Source of the DNA: Candidatus Nanopelagicales bacterium
GTDB lineage: Bacteria; Actinomycetota; Actinomycetes; S36-B12
Assembly (NCBI GenBank): GCA_018609125.1
Contig: JABAYF010000020.1
Span: 1 to 64,000, forward strand
Length of the DNA: 64,000 bases
Reading direction: 5' to 3'
Below the pieces are notes generated by a model. The model was not told the origin of the DNA, ran no database searches, and saw nothing but the letters and a program-made list of their open reading frames with translations. This document shows, piece after piece, positions 29,070 through 38,024 of the stretch. Each line of letters opens with the position of its first letter. Within the stretch, counting starts at the first letter, position 1. Position numbers and translations under genes: made by a program.

Positions 29070-29743
29070 GGTGGGCCGGCCTTGTACCCCACACCACGAA
29101 TGGTCAAAACGATCTCTGGCTTTTCCGGGTCGTGTTCAATTTTTGCGCGCAAGCGTTGGACGTGCACATTGACCAGACGAGTGTCTGCCGCGTGGCGATA
29201 TCCCCAGACGTCTTGCAGGAGTGCTTCTCGACTAAATACCTGCCAGGGTTTGCGGGCCAGACAGACCAGCAGATCAAACTCCAGCGGGGTCAGGCTGAGT
29301 AGCTCATCTCCACGCTTGACCGAGTGACCGGCAACATCGATGCTGAGATCGCAAATGGTGAGCAGTTCCGCCGCTGGCTCGTCGGTTCGGCGCATGCGTG
29401 CCCGCAACCGCGCGACTAATTCCTTGGGTTTGAAGGGTTTAACGATGTAATCATCAGCCCCTGATTCTAGGCCGACGACCACATCGACGGTGTCGTTTCG
29501 AGCCGTGAGCATGACGATGGGCGTGCCGGATTCGGCGCGAATCATGCGGCAAATATCAATGCCGTCGACTCCGGGCAACATGAGGTCGAGGAGCACAATG
29601 TCGGGGCGGGCGGTGCGAAAAGCCTGCAGGGCTAGGGACCCATCGGAGCAGAAGGTGGGCTCAAACCCTTCGCTACGCAGAACGATCCCCAGCATTTCGG
29701 CCAGGGCTAGGTCGTCATCAACGACAAGTACGCGTCCTCTCAC
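29066..29743 (-). CDS. mtrA: Response regulator MtrA
   Basis: OmpR/PhoB-family regulator of 225 aa. The receiver has the acidic pocket D9-D11, phosphoacceptor D53 (LLDLMLPG), T80 and K102 (YIVKPFKPKEL). A winged-helix DNA-binding domain spans about 130-225 (SLTPLEFDLLVCLARKP, VHVQRLRAKIE). GTG is the start. CACGAT lies 6 nt upstream on the minus strand. It is the first gene of the mtrA-mtrB-lpqB operon. Confidence 0.96.
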   Translation of the reverse strand: MRGRVLVVDDDLALAEMLGIVLRSEGFEPTFCSDGSLALQAFRTARPDIVLLDLMLPGVDGIDICRMIRAESGTPIVMLTARNDTVDVVVGLESGADDYIVKPFKPKELVARLRARMRRTDEPAAELLTICDLSIDVAGHSVKRGDELLSLTPLEFDLLVCLARKPWQVFSREALLQDVWGYRHAADTRLVNVHVQRLRAKIEHDPEKPEIVLTIRGVGYKAGPP

Positions 29744-29749
29744 GCCCCC

Positions 29750-29755
29750 ATCGTG
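29750..29755 (-). promoter_or_regulatory. Putative leaderless -10 (CACGAT) for mtrA
   Basis: CACGAT on the minus strand ends 6 nt before GTG 29743. The first base departs from TAN3T, so support is modest. Confidence 0.4.
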
Positions 29756-29807
29756 TCACCTTCTTCGTGGCAATGGCGCAACCTCCGTCATTTCACTCCC
29801 TCTGACG

Positions 29808-30566
29808 TTAGGCAAAGAGGAGGAAAACCGCTCCGGGTGTGTTGACTACGGCGTGGGCAATGATGGGTGCGCCGAGGCCGCGGGTGTACCAACGCAGGAC
29901 CCCAAAAACCACCCCGCTGAAAAGTAAAAGAGGCATCCGCGTCGGCTCAAGATGAAATGCGGCAAAGATGACGGCCGTGATCGCGATCACCCACGCGGGG
30001 TGAACGCCCCGTTTGGCGATGGCGGCGTAGGCAAGACCGCGGAAGGCGATTTCTTCCACGATGGGTGCGCCAACGGCAACCAGCAGTGCGAAAATAATGA
30101 GCGCGATGAGGGGCCCGGCCGTAGCGATGTCACTAGCAACCTCACCTGCGGCAGAGTCGAACTCACCGACGACAGCGGTAATGAGGAGAGCAACGGCGCC
30201 AGACCCGAAGAGTGCTACGACCCCTCCGAGGAGCCCCCAGCCAGCGTCGCGCCAGGTGAAGTGAATCCCCAGGTCAATGACCGGCCCATTGCCACGAAGC
30301 TGGGTGACGAGCAATGGCCAACCAGCCAGCGCGACCCACGGCGTGACGAGGCCGATGAGCAAACTCCAGGCCAGCGTCAGATTGAAGACGCTTTCGACTG
30401 AAATTGCCAGAAGCACTCCGATGATGGAAAACCCGATCGCACCGACCAGCGTGTAGGCGATGTCGGGGATACCCCATCGAGCCGGCTGGAGCACCGCACC
30501 GCGGGCGATGGCGCGGGTCACCGTGTCTGGACACTGTGGATAGTCCGGTCGTACTACCGTCCTCAC
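29808..30566 (-). CDS. CPBP family intramembrane metalloprotease
   Basis: Multi-pass (about 6-7 helices) protein of the Abi/CPBP (Rce1-like) family. It has the three catalytic motifs EEIAFRG, FAAFH and HAVVN. Roles in the family range from peptide processing to bacteriocin immunity, and none can be assigned here. The longer frame begins at GTG 30587, but TAGCGT at 30574-30579 lies within that extension and 7 nt before GTG 30566, so the shorter start is preferred. In mycobacteria the position between sahH and mtrA is held by tmk. Confidence 0.85.
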   Translation of the reverse strand: MRTVVRPDYPQCPDTVTRAIARGAVLQPARWGIPDIAYTLVGAIGFSIIGVLLAISVESVFNLTLAWSLLIGLVTPWVALAGWPLLVTQLRGNGPVIDLGIHFTWRDAGWGLLGGVVALFGSGAVALLITAVVGEFDSAAGEVASDIATAGPLIALIIFALLVAVGAPIVEEIAFRGLAYAAIAKRGVHPAWVIAITAVIFAAFHLEPTRMPLLLFSGVVFGVLRWYTRGLGAPIIAHAVVNTPGAVFLLFA

Positions 30567-30573
30567 CCCAGAC

Positions 30574-30579
30574 ACGCTA
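30574..30579 (-). promoter_or_regulatory. Putative leaderless -10 (TAGCGT) for CPBP protease
   Basis: TAGCGT on the minus strand ends 7 nt before GTG 30566. Confidence 0.45.
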
Positions 30580-30605
30580 CCCGTCACCAGCGCCGCAGTG
30601 GTAGA

Positions 30606-32066
30606 TCAGTAGCGGTAGTGATCAGGCTTGTACGGCCCAGCGACATCGACACCGAGGTATTCCGCCTGCGGCTTCGACAATTCGGTGAGTTGCACGCCGA
30701 GGGCATCAAGGTGCAGGCGTGCGACTTTCTCGTCGAGGTGCTTGGGTAGGACGTGGACGCCAAGGGGGTAGTCATCGGGCCGGGTGAACAGCTCAATCTG
30801 GGCGAGAACCTGGTTGGTGAAGGAGTTACTCATCACGAACGAGGGGTGGCCGGTGGCGTTACCCAGGTTGAGTAGGCGCCCTTCAGACAGCACGATGATC
30901 GAACGCCCGTTGGGGAAGGTCCACTCATCCACCTGCGGCTTAATGACTTTACGGACGATGCCGGGAACCGCGGCGAGGCCTGTCATGTCGATCTCGTTAT
31001 CGAAGTGGCCGATGTTGCCCACGATGGCCTGATGCTTCATGCCCGCCATGTGCTCAGCGGTGAGTACGTCGTAGCAGCCGGTTGCGGTGATGAAAATATC
31101 GGCGCTGCCCAGCACATCTTCGATTCGAGCGACCTGGTAGCCGTCCATGGCTGCCTGCATCGCACAGATGGGATCGATTTCGGTGACGATGACGCGGGCA
31201 CCTTGGCCGCGGAGCGAATCCGCACTGCCCTTGCCTACGTCGCCGTACCCGGCCACGACGGCCACCTTTCCACCGATCAGGGTGTCGGTGGCTCGGTTGA
31301 TGCCGTCAATAAGGGAGTGGCGGCATCCATATTTGTTGTCGAACTTGCTCTTAGTCACCGAGTCGTTGACGTTGATCGCGGGGAAGAGCAAAGACTGCTC
31401 TCGCATCATCTCGTACAGGCGGTGAACACCGGTGGTGGTTTCTTCGGTGACACCGAGAATTCCCTGGGCGATGGTGGTCCACCGCTGCGGGTCCTCGGTC
31501 AGCGACCGACGCAGCACCTCGAGGACGACGGCGTATTCCTCCGAAGTGCTGGCATCAGCCGAGGGCACGACACCTGCGGCCTCGAACTCGAGGCCCTTGT
31601 GAACGAGCATGGTTGCGTCGCCACCGTCGTCGAGGATCATGTTCGGGCCAACACCATCGGGCCAGCGCAGCACCTGCTCGGTGCACCACCAGTACTCCTC
31701 GAGTGATTCACCCTTCCAGGCGTAGACGGGCACACCCTGCGGGTTGTCCACGGTGCCGTCCCGACCCACGACGACGGCAGCAGCGGAGGGATCTTGGGTG
31801 GAGAAGATGTTGCAGGATGCCCAACGGACCTGCGCGCCGAGGTCGACGAGAGTTTCGATGAGGACAGCCGTCTGGACGGTCATGTGCAGGGAGCCGGTGA
31901 TGCGTGCACCGCGTAGCGGCTGAGAGGCCCCGAATTCAGCACGCATAGCCATCAGGCCGGGCATCTCGTGCTCGGCAAGGCGAATTTCGTCGCGGCCGAG
32001 TTCGGCAAGGGCGAGGTCGGCGACCTTGTAGTCAACAAAGGGTGCGCTGGGGTTGGACGTGGACAT
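30606..32066 (-). CDS. sahH: Adenosylhomocysteinase
   Basis: NAD-dependent S-adenosylhomocysteine hydrolase that clears the by-product of methyltransfer and yields homocysteine and adenosine. It has the NAD-binding [36 protein letters not shown] with the active-site Lys and Asp, and the C-terminal [11 protein letters not shown]...KPDHYRY, where conserved Lys/Tyr contact the cofactor of the partner subunit. Length is 486 aa, as in actinobacteria. It begins at ATG 32066, 4 nt downstream of a long hairpin that contains its Shine-Dalgarno. Confidence 0.97.
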   Translation of the reverse strand: MSTSNPSAPFVDYKVADLALAELGRDEIRLAEHEMPGLMAMRAEFGASQPLRGARITGSLHMTVQTAVLIETLVDLGAQVRWASCNIFSTQDPSAAAVVVGRDGTVDNPQGVPVYAWKGESLEEYWWCTEQVLRWPDGVGPNMILDDGGDATMLVHKGLEFEAAGVVPSADASTSEEYAVVLEVLRRSLTEDPQRWTTIAQGILGVTEETTTGVHRLYEMMREQSLLFPAINVNDSVTKSKFDNKYGCRHSLIDGINRATDTLIGGKVAVVAGYGDVGKGSADSLRGQGARVIVTEIDPICAMQAAMDGYQVARIEDVLGSADIFITATGCYDVLTAEHMAGMKHQAIVGNIGHFDNEIDMTGLAAVPGIVRKVIKPQVDEWTFPNGRSIIVLSEGRLLNLGNATGHPSFVMSNSFTNQVLAQIELFTRPDDYPLGVHVLPKHLDEKVARLHLDALGVQLTELSKPQAEYLGVDVAGPYKPDHYRY

Positions 32067-32070
32067 GTGC

Positions 32071-32165
32071 GAAGCCTCGATTCTCAGTGACGTTGATCGC
32101 GCGGGCCGGTGCGGGCCGGGCGACAGAGCGGGAGGGTGCTGCGCCGGTAAACGTCACGAGGCTTC
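32071..32165 (-). promoter_or_regulatory. Structured sahH leader that appears to sequester the Shine-Dalgarno
   Basis: In the sahH mRNA direction a 5' arm GAAGCCTCGTGACGTT (32165 to 32150) pairs in two blocks with a 3' arm: AACGTCAC (32094-32087) and CGAGGCTTC (32079-32071). The blocks are separated by a 7-nt bulge (TGAGAAT) on one side only. A 55-nt GC-rich apical region holds the direct repeat GCGGGCCGG twice (plus-strand sense). The likely Shine-Dalgarno GAGG (32078-32075), 8 nt from the ATG, is inside the lower stem. Confidence 0.65.
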
Positions 32166-32264
32166 GATGGCTTCCGGATATTGCTGAGGGGAGTCTATCG
32201 TGCCCGTCCACATATGTCGGTTTGAGCGGTGACGCTCGGCAGAAGTGCCGAAACGCTGATCACC

Positions 32265-32957
32265 ATGTGGAGTGACCTGCTCGATTTAGTGATGCCACGT
32301 GAATGCGCGGTATGCCAGATCCCTGGCCGGGTGTTGTGCGCGGCGTGTGCCGGAAAACTCTCACGCTCATCGCCGGTGTCTTTGCCATCGGTGCTCACTG
32401 CGGCCGGCGCGCCTGCGATCCCGGTCAGCTGCGCCGGTTACCTCAACGCAGAGCTGGCCACTGTGGTGCGGGCCTGGAAGGACGATGGTCTTCGGTCGCT
32501 AAATCTCCCGCTTGCACGCTTACTGGCCGCGGCCGTCATGCGCGTGGTTCACGTGAGTGATGCCGGCCCAGGCCAGCAGACCCAGCGACTGCGCAGCGAC
32601 CCTGTCACCTTGGTAGCCGTACCCGCGTCGGATCGAGCGAGGTGGAACCGCGGCGAAAACATCGTCGAGCGCTTGGCCGCTGCCGCCGCTGTGCAACTGC
32701 GTCGAGATGGATTTTCCGCGCATGAGCGCCCCGTGCTGGCCATGGCTCGCCAGGTGCGCGACCAGCGGGGGCTTGGCGCCGCGGACCGAAAGCTAAATCT
32801 CGCCGGGGCGATTCGGCTCCGAGAACGCCTACCCGGTCCGGTCGTTGTGGTTGACGATGTGATTACTACCGGAGCCACCATGACCGAGGCGGTCCGGTGT
32901 CTGGTCGACGGTGGAACAACCGTGCTCGGAGTCGCCGCTATCGCCCAGGCAGGCTGA
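32265..32957 (+). CDS. ComF family phosphoribosyltransferase-like protein
   Basis: The N-terminus has a zinc-finger-type C14-x2-C17...C25-x2-C28 arrangement. A PRTase fold follows, ending in the PRPP-binding loop VVVVDDVITTGATM near residue 199. ComF homologues take part in DNA uptake or processing, though in actinobacteria the role is untested. The ATG at 32265 is chosen because homology begins at WSDLLDLVMPRECAVC; the open frame reaches GTG 32229. Gene order comF-hpf-secA matches mycobacteria (Rv3242c-Rv3240c). Confidence 0.85.
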   Translation: MWSDLLDLVMPRECAVCQIPGRVLCAACAGKLSRSSPVSLPSVLTAAGAPAIPVSCAGYLNAELATVVRAWKDDGLRSLNLPLARLLAAAVMRVVHVSDAGPGQQTQRLRSDPVTLVAVPASDRARWNRGENIVERLAAAAAVQLRRDGFSAHERPVLAMARQVRDQRGLGAADRKLNLAGAIRLRERLPGPVVVVDDVITTGATMTEAVRCLVDGGTTVLGVAAIAQAG

Positions 32958-33001
32958 GTCTCGTCACGAGCATTCTCCACCTGTGCGGATGTGATGTGGG
33001 T

Positions 33002-33007
33002 TAGCGT
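33002..33007 (+). promoter_or_regulatory. Putative -10 (TAGCGT) of hpf
   Basis: TAGCGT lies 56 nt before the hpf ATG, giving a leader of about 45 nt with the Shine-Dalgarno GGAAGGAG (33046-33053). Confidence 0.35.
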
Positions 33008-33057
33008 AGGAGTGGCGATCAAGAAAGCGCCGCTTCGCGAATACCGGAAGGAGTGTC

Positions 33058-33753
33058 ATGACTGTTCACAGCACCATCGACCCCGCCAAGATCGTCATCC
33101 GAGGTCGTCATACCGACCTCACCGACCGCTTCCGACTGCATGCTGCGGAGGCGGCAGAAAAATTAGATAGATTCGGTATTCCGTTGCAGCGCGTAGAGAT
33201 TGAAATAACACACGAGCACAACCCGCGGATGACAGATCAGGCATTCAAGGTGGAATTCACGTGTCGAGCCAACGGTTCTGTTGTGCGTGCTGAGGCGGCG
33301 GCCGATCGCGATCTCACCGCACTCGACCGTGCTGTGGATCGTGTTGAGCAAAGGCTGCGCCGAGCGGCAGATCGTCGAAACTCCAAATCGCGTAGAGCCC
33401 ACAAGGACATCCCAGTACCGCCACTGTTGTCAGAGAACAGCGGAACACGTTCTGCTGAAGATGCTGAACTGCTAGCCGGTCTGGCAGGCAGTGGCGCGGA
33501 GATGACCGGTGCAGACACCGATGTGGTGTTTGCTGATGGTCCGGTTGTGGTGCGCGAGAAGAATCACGACACCTTGCCCATGACTGTGGAGCAGGCGCTG
33601 GACCAGATGGAACAGCTCGATCATGACTTCTATCTGTTTCACGATGTTGATGCCGACGGACCCGCGGTGGTGTATCGACGCCGTGGATACGCCTACGGTC
33701 TGCTCCGCCTGACCGTAGGCGAAGATGCAGGCGGTCGCCATCGCGCCGGCTGA
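33058..33753 (+). CDS. hpf: Ribosome hibernation-promoting factor, long form
   Basis: Stabilises inactive 70S ribosomes and promotes 100S dimers. The N-terminal S30AE domain (about 9-108) includes IVIRGRHTDLTDRFR and the basic helix RRAADRRNSKSRRAHK. The C-terminal dimerisation domain (about 170-225) has EQALDQMEQLDHDFYLF and VVYRRRGYAYGLLRL. At 231 aa it is the long form. The linker is acidic. The 3' end overlaps the next gene by 29 bp. Confidence 0.95.
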   Translation: MTVHSTIDPAKIVIRGRHTDLTDRFRLHAAEAAEKLDRFGIPLQRVEIEITHEHNPRMTDQAFKVEFTCRANGSVVRAEAAADRDLTALDRAVDRVEQRLRRAADRRNSKSRRAHKDIPVPPLLSENSGTRSAEDAELLAGLAGSGAEMTGADTDVVFADGPVVVREKNHDTLPMTVEQALDQMEQLDHDFYLFHDVDADGPAVVYRRRGYAYGLLRLTVGEDAGGRHRAG

Positions 33754-34405
33754 TGTCCGCCGACCCGTCCCGGTGGTCGTCGCCGAACCGGTACATCTGT
33801 ATCGGCTCGGCCTCGTCGACGCCGTAGAGCGAGCCGAGGGGTTCGTTGTGCGGGCCGCCCTCGATGACCTCAGCAGTGCTATCGCGGCGGTGGGTCCGCA
33901 GGAGCAGGCCCTGTGTGTTGTGGCCGCAGATTTAGACGATCCCGTCTTTAGCCGGATCAGCGCTGCCCGACAGACGCATGTCCACCTGCAGTTCATCGTC
34001 GTGCTCAGCCAGCGTTCTCCCCTCGTGGATGCCGAAGCGGCCCTAGCCGCCGGGGTGCTTGGATTGGTGGAGTTCTCCATCTCGGTTCCTAATCTGCATG
34101 CGGCGATGAATGCGGTGATGGTCGGGCGCACCACGTGGGCCCCGGAGGTACGGGCCCGAACGCGTCTGGAGGCCAGCGCGGTGGACCAAACGCCGGCCCT
34201 GACCAGGCGTGAGCGCCAGGTGCTGGCCCTGATGGGCCGGGGGCTAGGGAATCGCGCCATTGCGGCCACGCTCTTTATCAGTGAGAACACGGTAAAAAAC
34301 CACGTGCGACGGGTGCACGAGAAGTTCGGCGCCCATTCACGCACCGAAGCCGTGGTGCGTGCGGCCAGCGTAGGAATGGTTGAGATCTCCGCCGCTGACC
34401 GTTAG
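33725..34405 (+). CDS. NarL/LuxR-type regulator with degenerate receiver domain
   Basis: The C-terminal GerE/LuxR helix-turn-helix (about 155-220) is intact: LTRRERQVLALMGRGLGNRAIA followed by ENTVKNHVRRVHEKFG. The N-terminal domain has receiver-like spacing but altered key residues: the acidic pocket reads AE rather than DD, the phosphoacceptor region is AADLDDP, and the conserved Lys is missing (EFSIS instead of xLLK). Phosphorylation is therefore doubtful. No histidine kinase is adjacent. It overlaps hpf by 29 bp, suggesting co-expression with ribosome hibernation; secA follows. Confidence 0.85.
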   Translation: MQAVAIAPADVRRPVPVVVAEPVHLYRLGLVDAVERAEGFVVRAALDDLSSAIAAVGPQEQALCVVAADLDDPVFSRISAARQTHVHLQFIVVLSQRSPLVDAEAALAAGVLGLVEFSISVPNLHAAMNAVMVGRTTWAPEVRARTRLEASAVDQTPALTRRERQVLALMGRGLGNRAIAATLFISENTVKNHVRRVHEKFGAHSRTEAVVRAASVGMVEISAADR

Positions 34406-34420
34406 AGCAGCCCGGGCGTC

Positions 34421-34426
34421 TACGAT
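34421..34426 (+). promoter_or_regulatory. Putative leaderless -10 (TACGAT) for secA
   Basis: TACGAT ends 6 nt before GTG 34433, which favours GTG 34433 ([10 protein letters not shown]) over GTG 34427. Confidence 0.5.
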
Positions 34427-34432
34427 GTGCAC

Positions 34433-37222
34433 GTGGGTATCTTCGATAAGCTAATGCGTGCCGGCGAGGGTAAAATTCTTCGCACCCTGAACAGCATTTC
34501 CGCTCAGGTCAACGCCATTGAGGAAGACTTTGTCTCCCTGACAGACGAGGAGTTGCGGGCTCTTACCGACACGTATCGCCAGCGTCTAGCCGATGGTGAG
34601 ACGCTGGACGACCTGCTTCCCGAGGCATTTGCCACCGTGCGTGAGGCATCAAAGCGAACCCTCGGCCAGCGCCACTATGACGTTCAGATCATGGGTGGAG
34701 CGGCGCTACACCTAGGCAATATTGCGGAAATGAAGACCGGTGAGGGCAAGACGCTGGTCTCCACGCTGCCGGCCTACCTCAACGGACTGTCGGGCAAGGG
34801 TGTCCACGTGGTCACCGTCAACGATTACCTTGCCGAGCGCGACTCGGAGTGGATGGGCCGAATTCACCGATTCCTCGGGCTTGAGGTGGGCGTCATCTTG
34901 GCCCACATGTCACCGGCTGAACGTCGGGTTGCCTATGCCGCAGACATCACCTACGGCACCAATAATGAGTTCGGTTTCGACTATCTGCGCGACAATATGG
35001 CGTGGTCGGTTGACGACATGGTGCAGCGAGGACACAACTTCTCGGTGGTCGATGAGGTCGATTCGATTCTCATCGACGAAGCCCGCACCCCGCTGATCAT
35101 TAGTGGCCCGGCGGACCAGCCCACCAAGTGGTATGCAGAGTTCGCGCGCATCGTGCAGAAACTCACCATTGAGGACGACTACGAGGTCGACGAGAAGAAA
35201 AAAACGATCGGTGTGCACGAGTCGAGCATTGACAAAGTTGAAGACCAGTTGGGCATCGACAATCTCTATGACATGGTCAACACCCCGCTCGTGGGATTCT
35301 TGAACAACGCGATCAAGGCAAAAGAGTTGTTCAAGCGCGATCGTGACTACGTGATCATGGACGGTGAGATCTTGATCGTCGACGAACACACCGGTCGACT
35401 GTTGAAGGGCCGCCGATACAACGAGGGTCTGCATCAGGCGATTGAGGCCAAAGAAGGGGTGGAGATCAAGGCCGAGAACCAAACTCTGGCCACGATCACC
35501 CTGCAGAACTATTTCCGACTCTACGACAAGTTGTCGGGCATGACCGGTACGGCCATGACGGAAGCCAATGAGTTTTATCAGATTTATAAGCTCGGCGTCG
35601 TCCCCATCCCCACCAATAAGCCGATGGTTCGTCTCGATGATGGCGACCTGATTTACCGTACGGTTGAAGCTAAAAACACCGCAGTGGTGGACGATATTGC
35701 TGAGCGGCACGCAGAGGGCCAACCAATTCTCGTCGGAACGACGAGCGTGGAAAAATCTGAATTGCTCTCCGCGGAGTTGAAAAAACGCGGCATTCGACAT
35801 GAGGTTCTCAACGCGAAGAACCACGAACGTGAAGCCCAAATTGTTGCTCAGGCGGGTCATCGCGGTGCGGTGACGGTGGCGACGAACATGGCCGGTCGCG
35901 GTACCGACATCATGCTCGGTGGTAACTCAGAATTCATTGCGACTTCTGAACTCACCCGACGCGGGTTGGATCCGGTCGAAGATCCTGAAAGCTACGAAGC
36001 GGCCTGGCCGCAAGCCCTGGCTGATGCGGAGCAGGCTGTCGCCGATGAACACGACGAGGTTGTCGAACTAGGCGGCCTGTACGTGTTGGGCACCGAACGC
36101 CACGAATCGCGCCGCATCGACAATCAGTTGCGTGGCCGGTCCGGACGTCAGGGCGATCCGGGGGAAACACGGTTTTACCTGTCCTTGCAGGACGATCTCA
36201 TGCGTCTGTTCAAGTCAGACATGGTTGATGCGTTTTTGACCCGATTTAATGTACCCGATGATGTGCCGATCGAGGCCAACATGGTGTCTAAGGCCATTCG
36301 CAGCGCTCAGGGGCAGGTCGAATCGCAAAACTTTGAGATTCGCAAAGATGTGTTGAAGTACGACGATGTACTCAACCGGCAACGTCTGGTGATTTATGAC
36401 GAGCGTCGGCGGGTGCTTGAGGGTGAAGACATTCATGATCAGGTGGAAACGTTCCTGTCCGACACGGTGGCCGGCTATGCGACAGCCGCAACGGTTAACG
36501 GCTATCCCGAGGAGTGGGATCTGGACACGCTGTGGACTGCGTTGGCCCAGTTGTATCCCGTGGGAATTACCGTCGACGAGATCGAACAGGCCAGCGGGTC
36601 TGGTCGCGCCGGTTTAACCTCGGACTTTCTGTCTGAGGAACTCACCCAGGACATTCTGGGTGCGTATGCCCGGCGCGAAGAGTCACTGGGCGAAGAGGTC
36701 ACCCGCGAACTCGAACGACGGGTGATCCTGTCTGTGCTTGATCGTAAGTGGCGTGAACATCTGTATGAGATGGACTACCTGCGCGACGGTATCGGCTTAC
36801 GTGCGATGGCTCAGCGCGACCCGCTGATTGAGTATCAGCGCGAGGGGTATGAGTTATTCCAGGCGATGATGGATGCCATCAAGGAAGAATCCGTTGGCTT
36901 CTTGTTCAACGTGGAGGTTGCCGTTGCTGAACCAGCCGCTCCTGGAATTGCCGAGGCGGGCTTGGTAGATGCTACTTCCACCGGCGCTGGCGCAGCTATT
37001 GCTGCGGCAACAAAGGCACCCAGGGTCACCGCTAAAGGCCTTGGGCCGCAGCGACCTACCGAGTTGGAGTACACAGCCCCATCGGCTGACGGCGGCGTTA
37101 CACACGAGGTGGAACACTCCGACGTGCTCGTTGATCCCGATGAAGCGATTGCGGCGTTGGGTGATGATGCGAGTCGTGCGGAAAGGCGTCGTGCAGCCCG
37201 TGCGGCACGTAAGGGACGCTAA
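34433..37222 (+). CDS. secA: Preprotein translocase ATPase SecA
   Basis: Motor of Sec-dependent export, acting at the membrane with SecYEG. Walker [10 protein letters not shown], the DEAD-like [15 protein letters not shown], the preprotein cross-linking region, the second nucleotide fold with [12 protein letters not shown] and [10 protein letters not shown], and the helical scaffold and wing are all present (929 aa). The C-terminus ends in a basic [15 protein letters not shown] tail and lacks the zinc-binding CxC...CH motif that SecB-using SecA proteins carry. This is the SecA1-type housekeeping protein; no SecA2 is present here. Confidence 0.97.
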   Translation: MGIFDKLMRAGEGKILRTLNSISAQVNAIEEDFVSLTDEELRALTDTYRQRLADGETLDDLLPEAFATVREASKRTLGQRHYDVQIMGGAALHLGNIAEMKTGEGKTLVSTLPAYLNGLSGKGVHVVTVNDYLAERDSEWMGRIHRFLGLEVGVILAHMSPAERRVAYAADITYGTNNEFGFDYLRDNMAWSVDDMVQRGHNFSVVDEVDSILIDEARTPLIISGPADQPTKWYAEFARIVQKLTIEDDYEVDEKKKTIGVHESSIDKVEDQLGIDNLYDMVNTPLVGFLNNAIKAKELFKRDRDYVIMDGEILIVDEHTGRLLKGRRYNEGLHQAIEAKEGVEIKAENQTLATITLQNYFRLYDKLSGMTGTAMTEANEFYQIYKLGVVPIPTNKPMVRLDDGDLIYRTVEAKNTAVVDDIAERHAEGQPILVGTTSVEKSELLSAELKKRGIRHEVLNAKNHEREAQIVAQAGHRGAVTVATNMAGRGTDIMLGGNSEFIATSELTRRGLDPVEDPESYEAAWPQALADAEQAVADEHDEVVELGGLYVLGTERHESRRIDNQLRGRSGRQGDPGETRFYLSLQDDLMRLFKSDMVDAFLTRFNVPDDVPIEANMVSKAIRSAQGQVESQNFEIRKDVLKYDDVLNRQRLVIYDERRRVLEGEDIHDQVETFLSDTVAGYATAATVNGYPEEWDLDTLWTALAQLYPVGITVDEIEQASGSGRAGLTSDFLSEELTQDILGAYARREESLGEEVTRELERRVILSVLDRKWREHLYEMDYLRDGIGLRAMAQRDPLIEYQREGYELFQAMMDAIKEESVGFLFNVEVAVAEPAAPGIAEAGLVDATSTGAGAAIAAATKAPRVTAKGLGPQRPTELEYTAPSADGGVTHEVEHSDVLVDPDEAIAALGDDASRAERRRAARAARKGR

Positions 37223-37234
37223 CGAGCGACTCGA

Positions 37235-37807
37235 CTAACCGAGTTCGCATGCGGTGATGAGCCATCGCTGCGGATGCGGTCCGGTTCGATTGATCAGTTC
37301 TAGTCGCAGCGCCACGGCACGGGTGCGTTCGATGCCGGTTACCACTGCGCTGGCCTCTACGATCCCGCTATCGGGAGAGCACAGGCGGACGGACTTAATT
37401 CGACGACACTGCGCGGGGCGACCTTTGCCTGCCGGGTGGCGTAGGGCAACTGCCGCGCGACGAGCCAGGGTGGCGTAGACGTCGCGAGAGGTCCAGCGGG
37501 AAAGTTGAGTTGCCGGGCGCTCTCCGGCCACCACCTCCAAGATCGCTGGTGCGATTCGAGCCACCCACGCACCTGGATGAGGAGCGGAAGCGAGTTCGCC
37601 GGGACTGCCCACCACCACGAGATGGCGGGGTTCGGGCGGCTCAGCGGGTAAACCGGTGGGTAGGTCCCAAACGAGTGGGAGGGCCGGTTGCTCGTGCGCC
37701 GGCCTCGATGCGTGCCAGGGCGCGGGTGCGGTCTGATAGACCACGCGCAGTCGCGTCGGCTGGGCACTTGGGGTTGACTCGGTGATAGCGGATGATGCAG
37801 CAGACAT
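37235..37807 (-). CDS. Rv3235-family (DUF6459-like) protein
   Basis: A 190-aa protein with a proline-rich N-terminal half and a compact C-terminal domain (about 85-188) containing RWTSRDVYATLARRAAV, VCSP-like VRLCSPDSGIVEASAVV and RWLITACELG. It matches my memory of the M. tuberculosis Rv3235 family near secA. Function is unknown. Shine-Dalgarno AGGAG lies just upstream of the ATG. It is convergent with secA, 12 bp between stops. Confidence 0.7.
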   Translation of the reverse strand: MSAASSAITESTPSAQPTRLRVVYQTAPAPWHASRPAHEQPALPLVWDLPTGLPAEPPEPRHLVVVGSPGELASAPHPGAWVARIAPAILEVVAGERPATQLSRWTSRDVYATLARRAAVALRHPAGKGRPAQCRRIKSVRLCSPDSGIVEASAVVTGIERTRAVALRLELINRTGPHPQRWLITACELG

Positions 37808-37854
37808 GTGGGCTCCTGATACGTAGCAAGCAGGGATTACCTGTGCGGGGATTG

Positions 37855-37956
37855 TTTACCGGCTGAGTTTTTAAGTTCGTTTGCATGTGTTTGCTTCAAT
37901 TTAAATGTGAATGCATTCCACAGATCCGACCCCATGCTGTCAACGGGTTGTCCACA
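37855..37956. promoter_or_regulatory. AT-rich intergenic region with a DnaA box
   Basis: The 217-bp gap between the Rv3235-like gene and the next gene holds an unusually AT-rich stretch (about 37867-37920), two tandem GTTTGC copies, a GAATGCATTC palindrome (37909-37918) and one perfect actinobacterial DnaA box TTGTCCACA (37948-37956). It probably contains the divergent promoters. A single DnaA box does not make an origin. Confidence 0.4.
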
Positions 37957-38024
37957 TGCACTGACCGAATTGATCGCTTTGCGGCTTGCAATGCTCACCC
38001 GGGTCGGCGGCGAGGAGTGTCAAG

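Noticed and set aside
32071..32165. Known SAH riboswitch class upstream of sahH
   Set aside because: The conserved core elements of that class are not visible on the sahH strand; reported instead as an unassigned structured leader.
34910..35860. 316-codon open frame antisense to secA
   Set aside because: It lies wholly inside the conserved secA coding region, has no homology that I recognise, and is explained by codon bias in a GC-rich genome.
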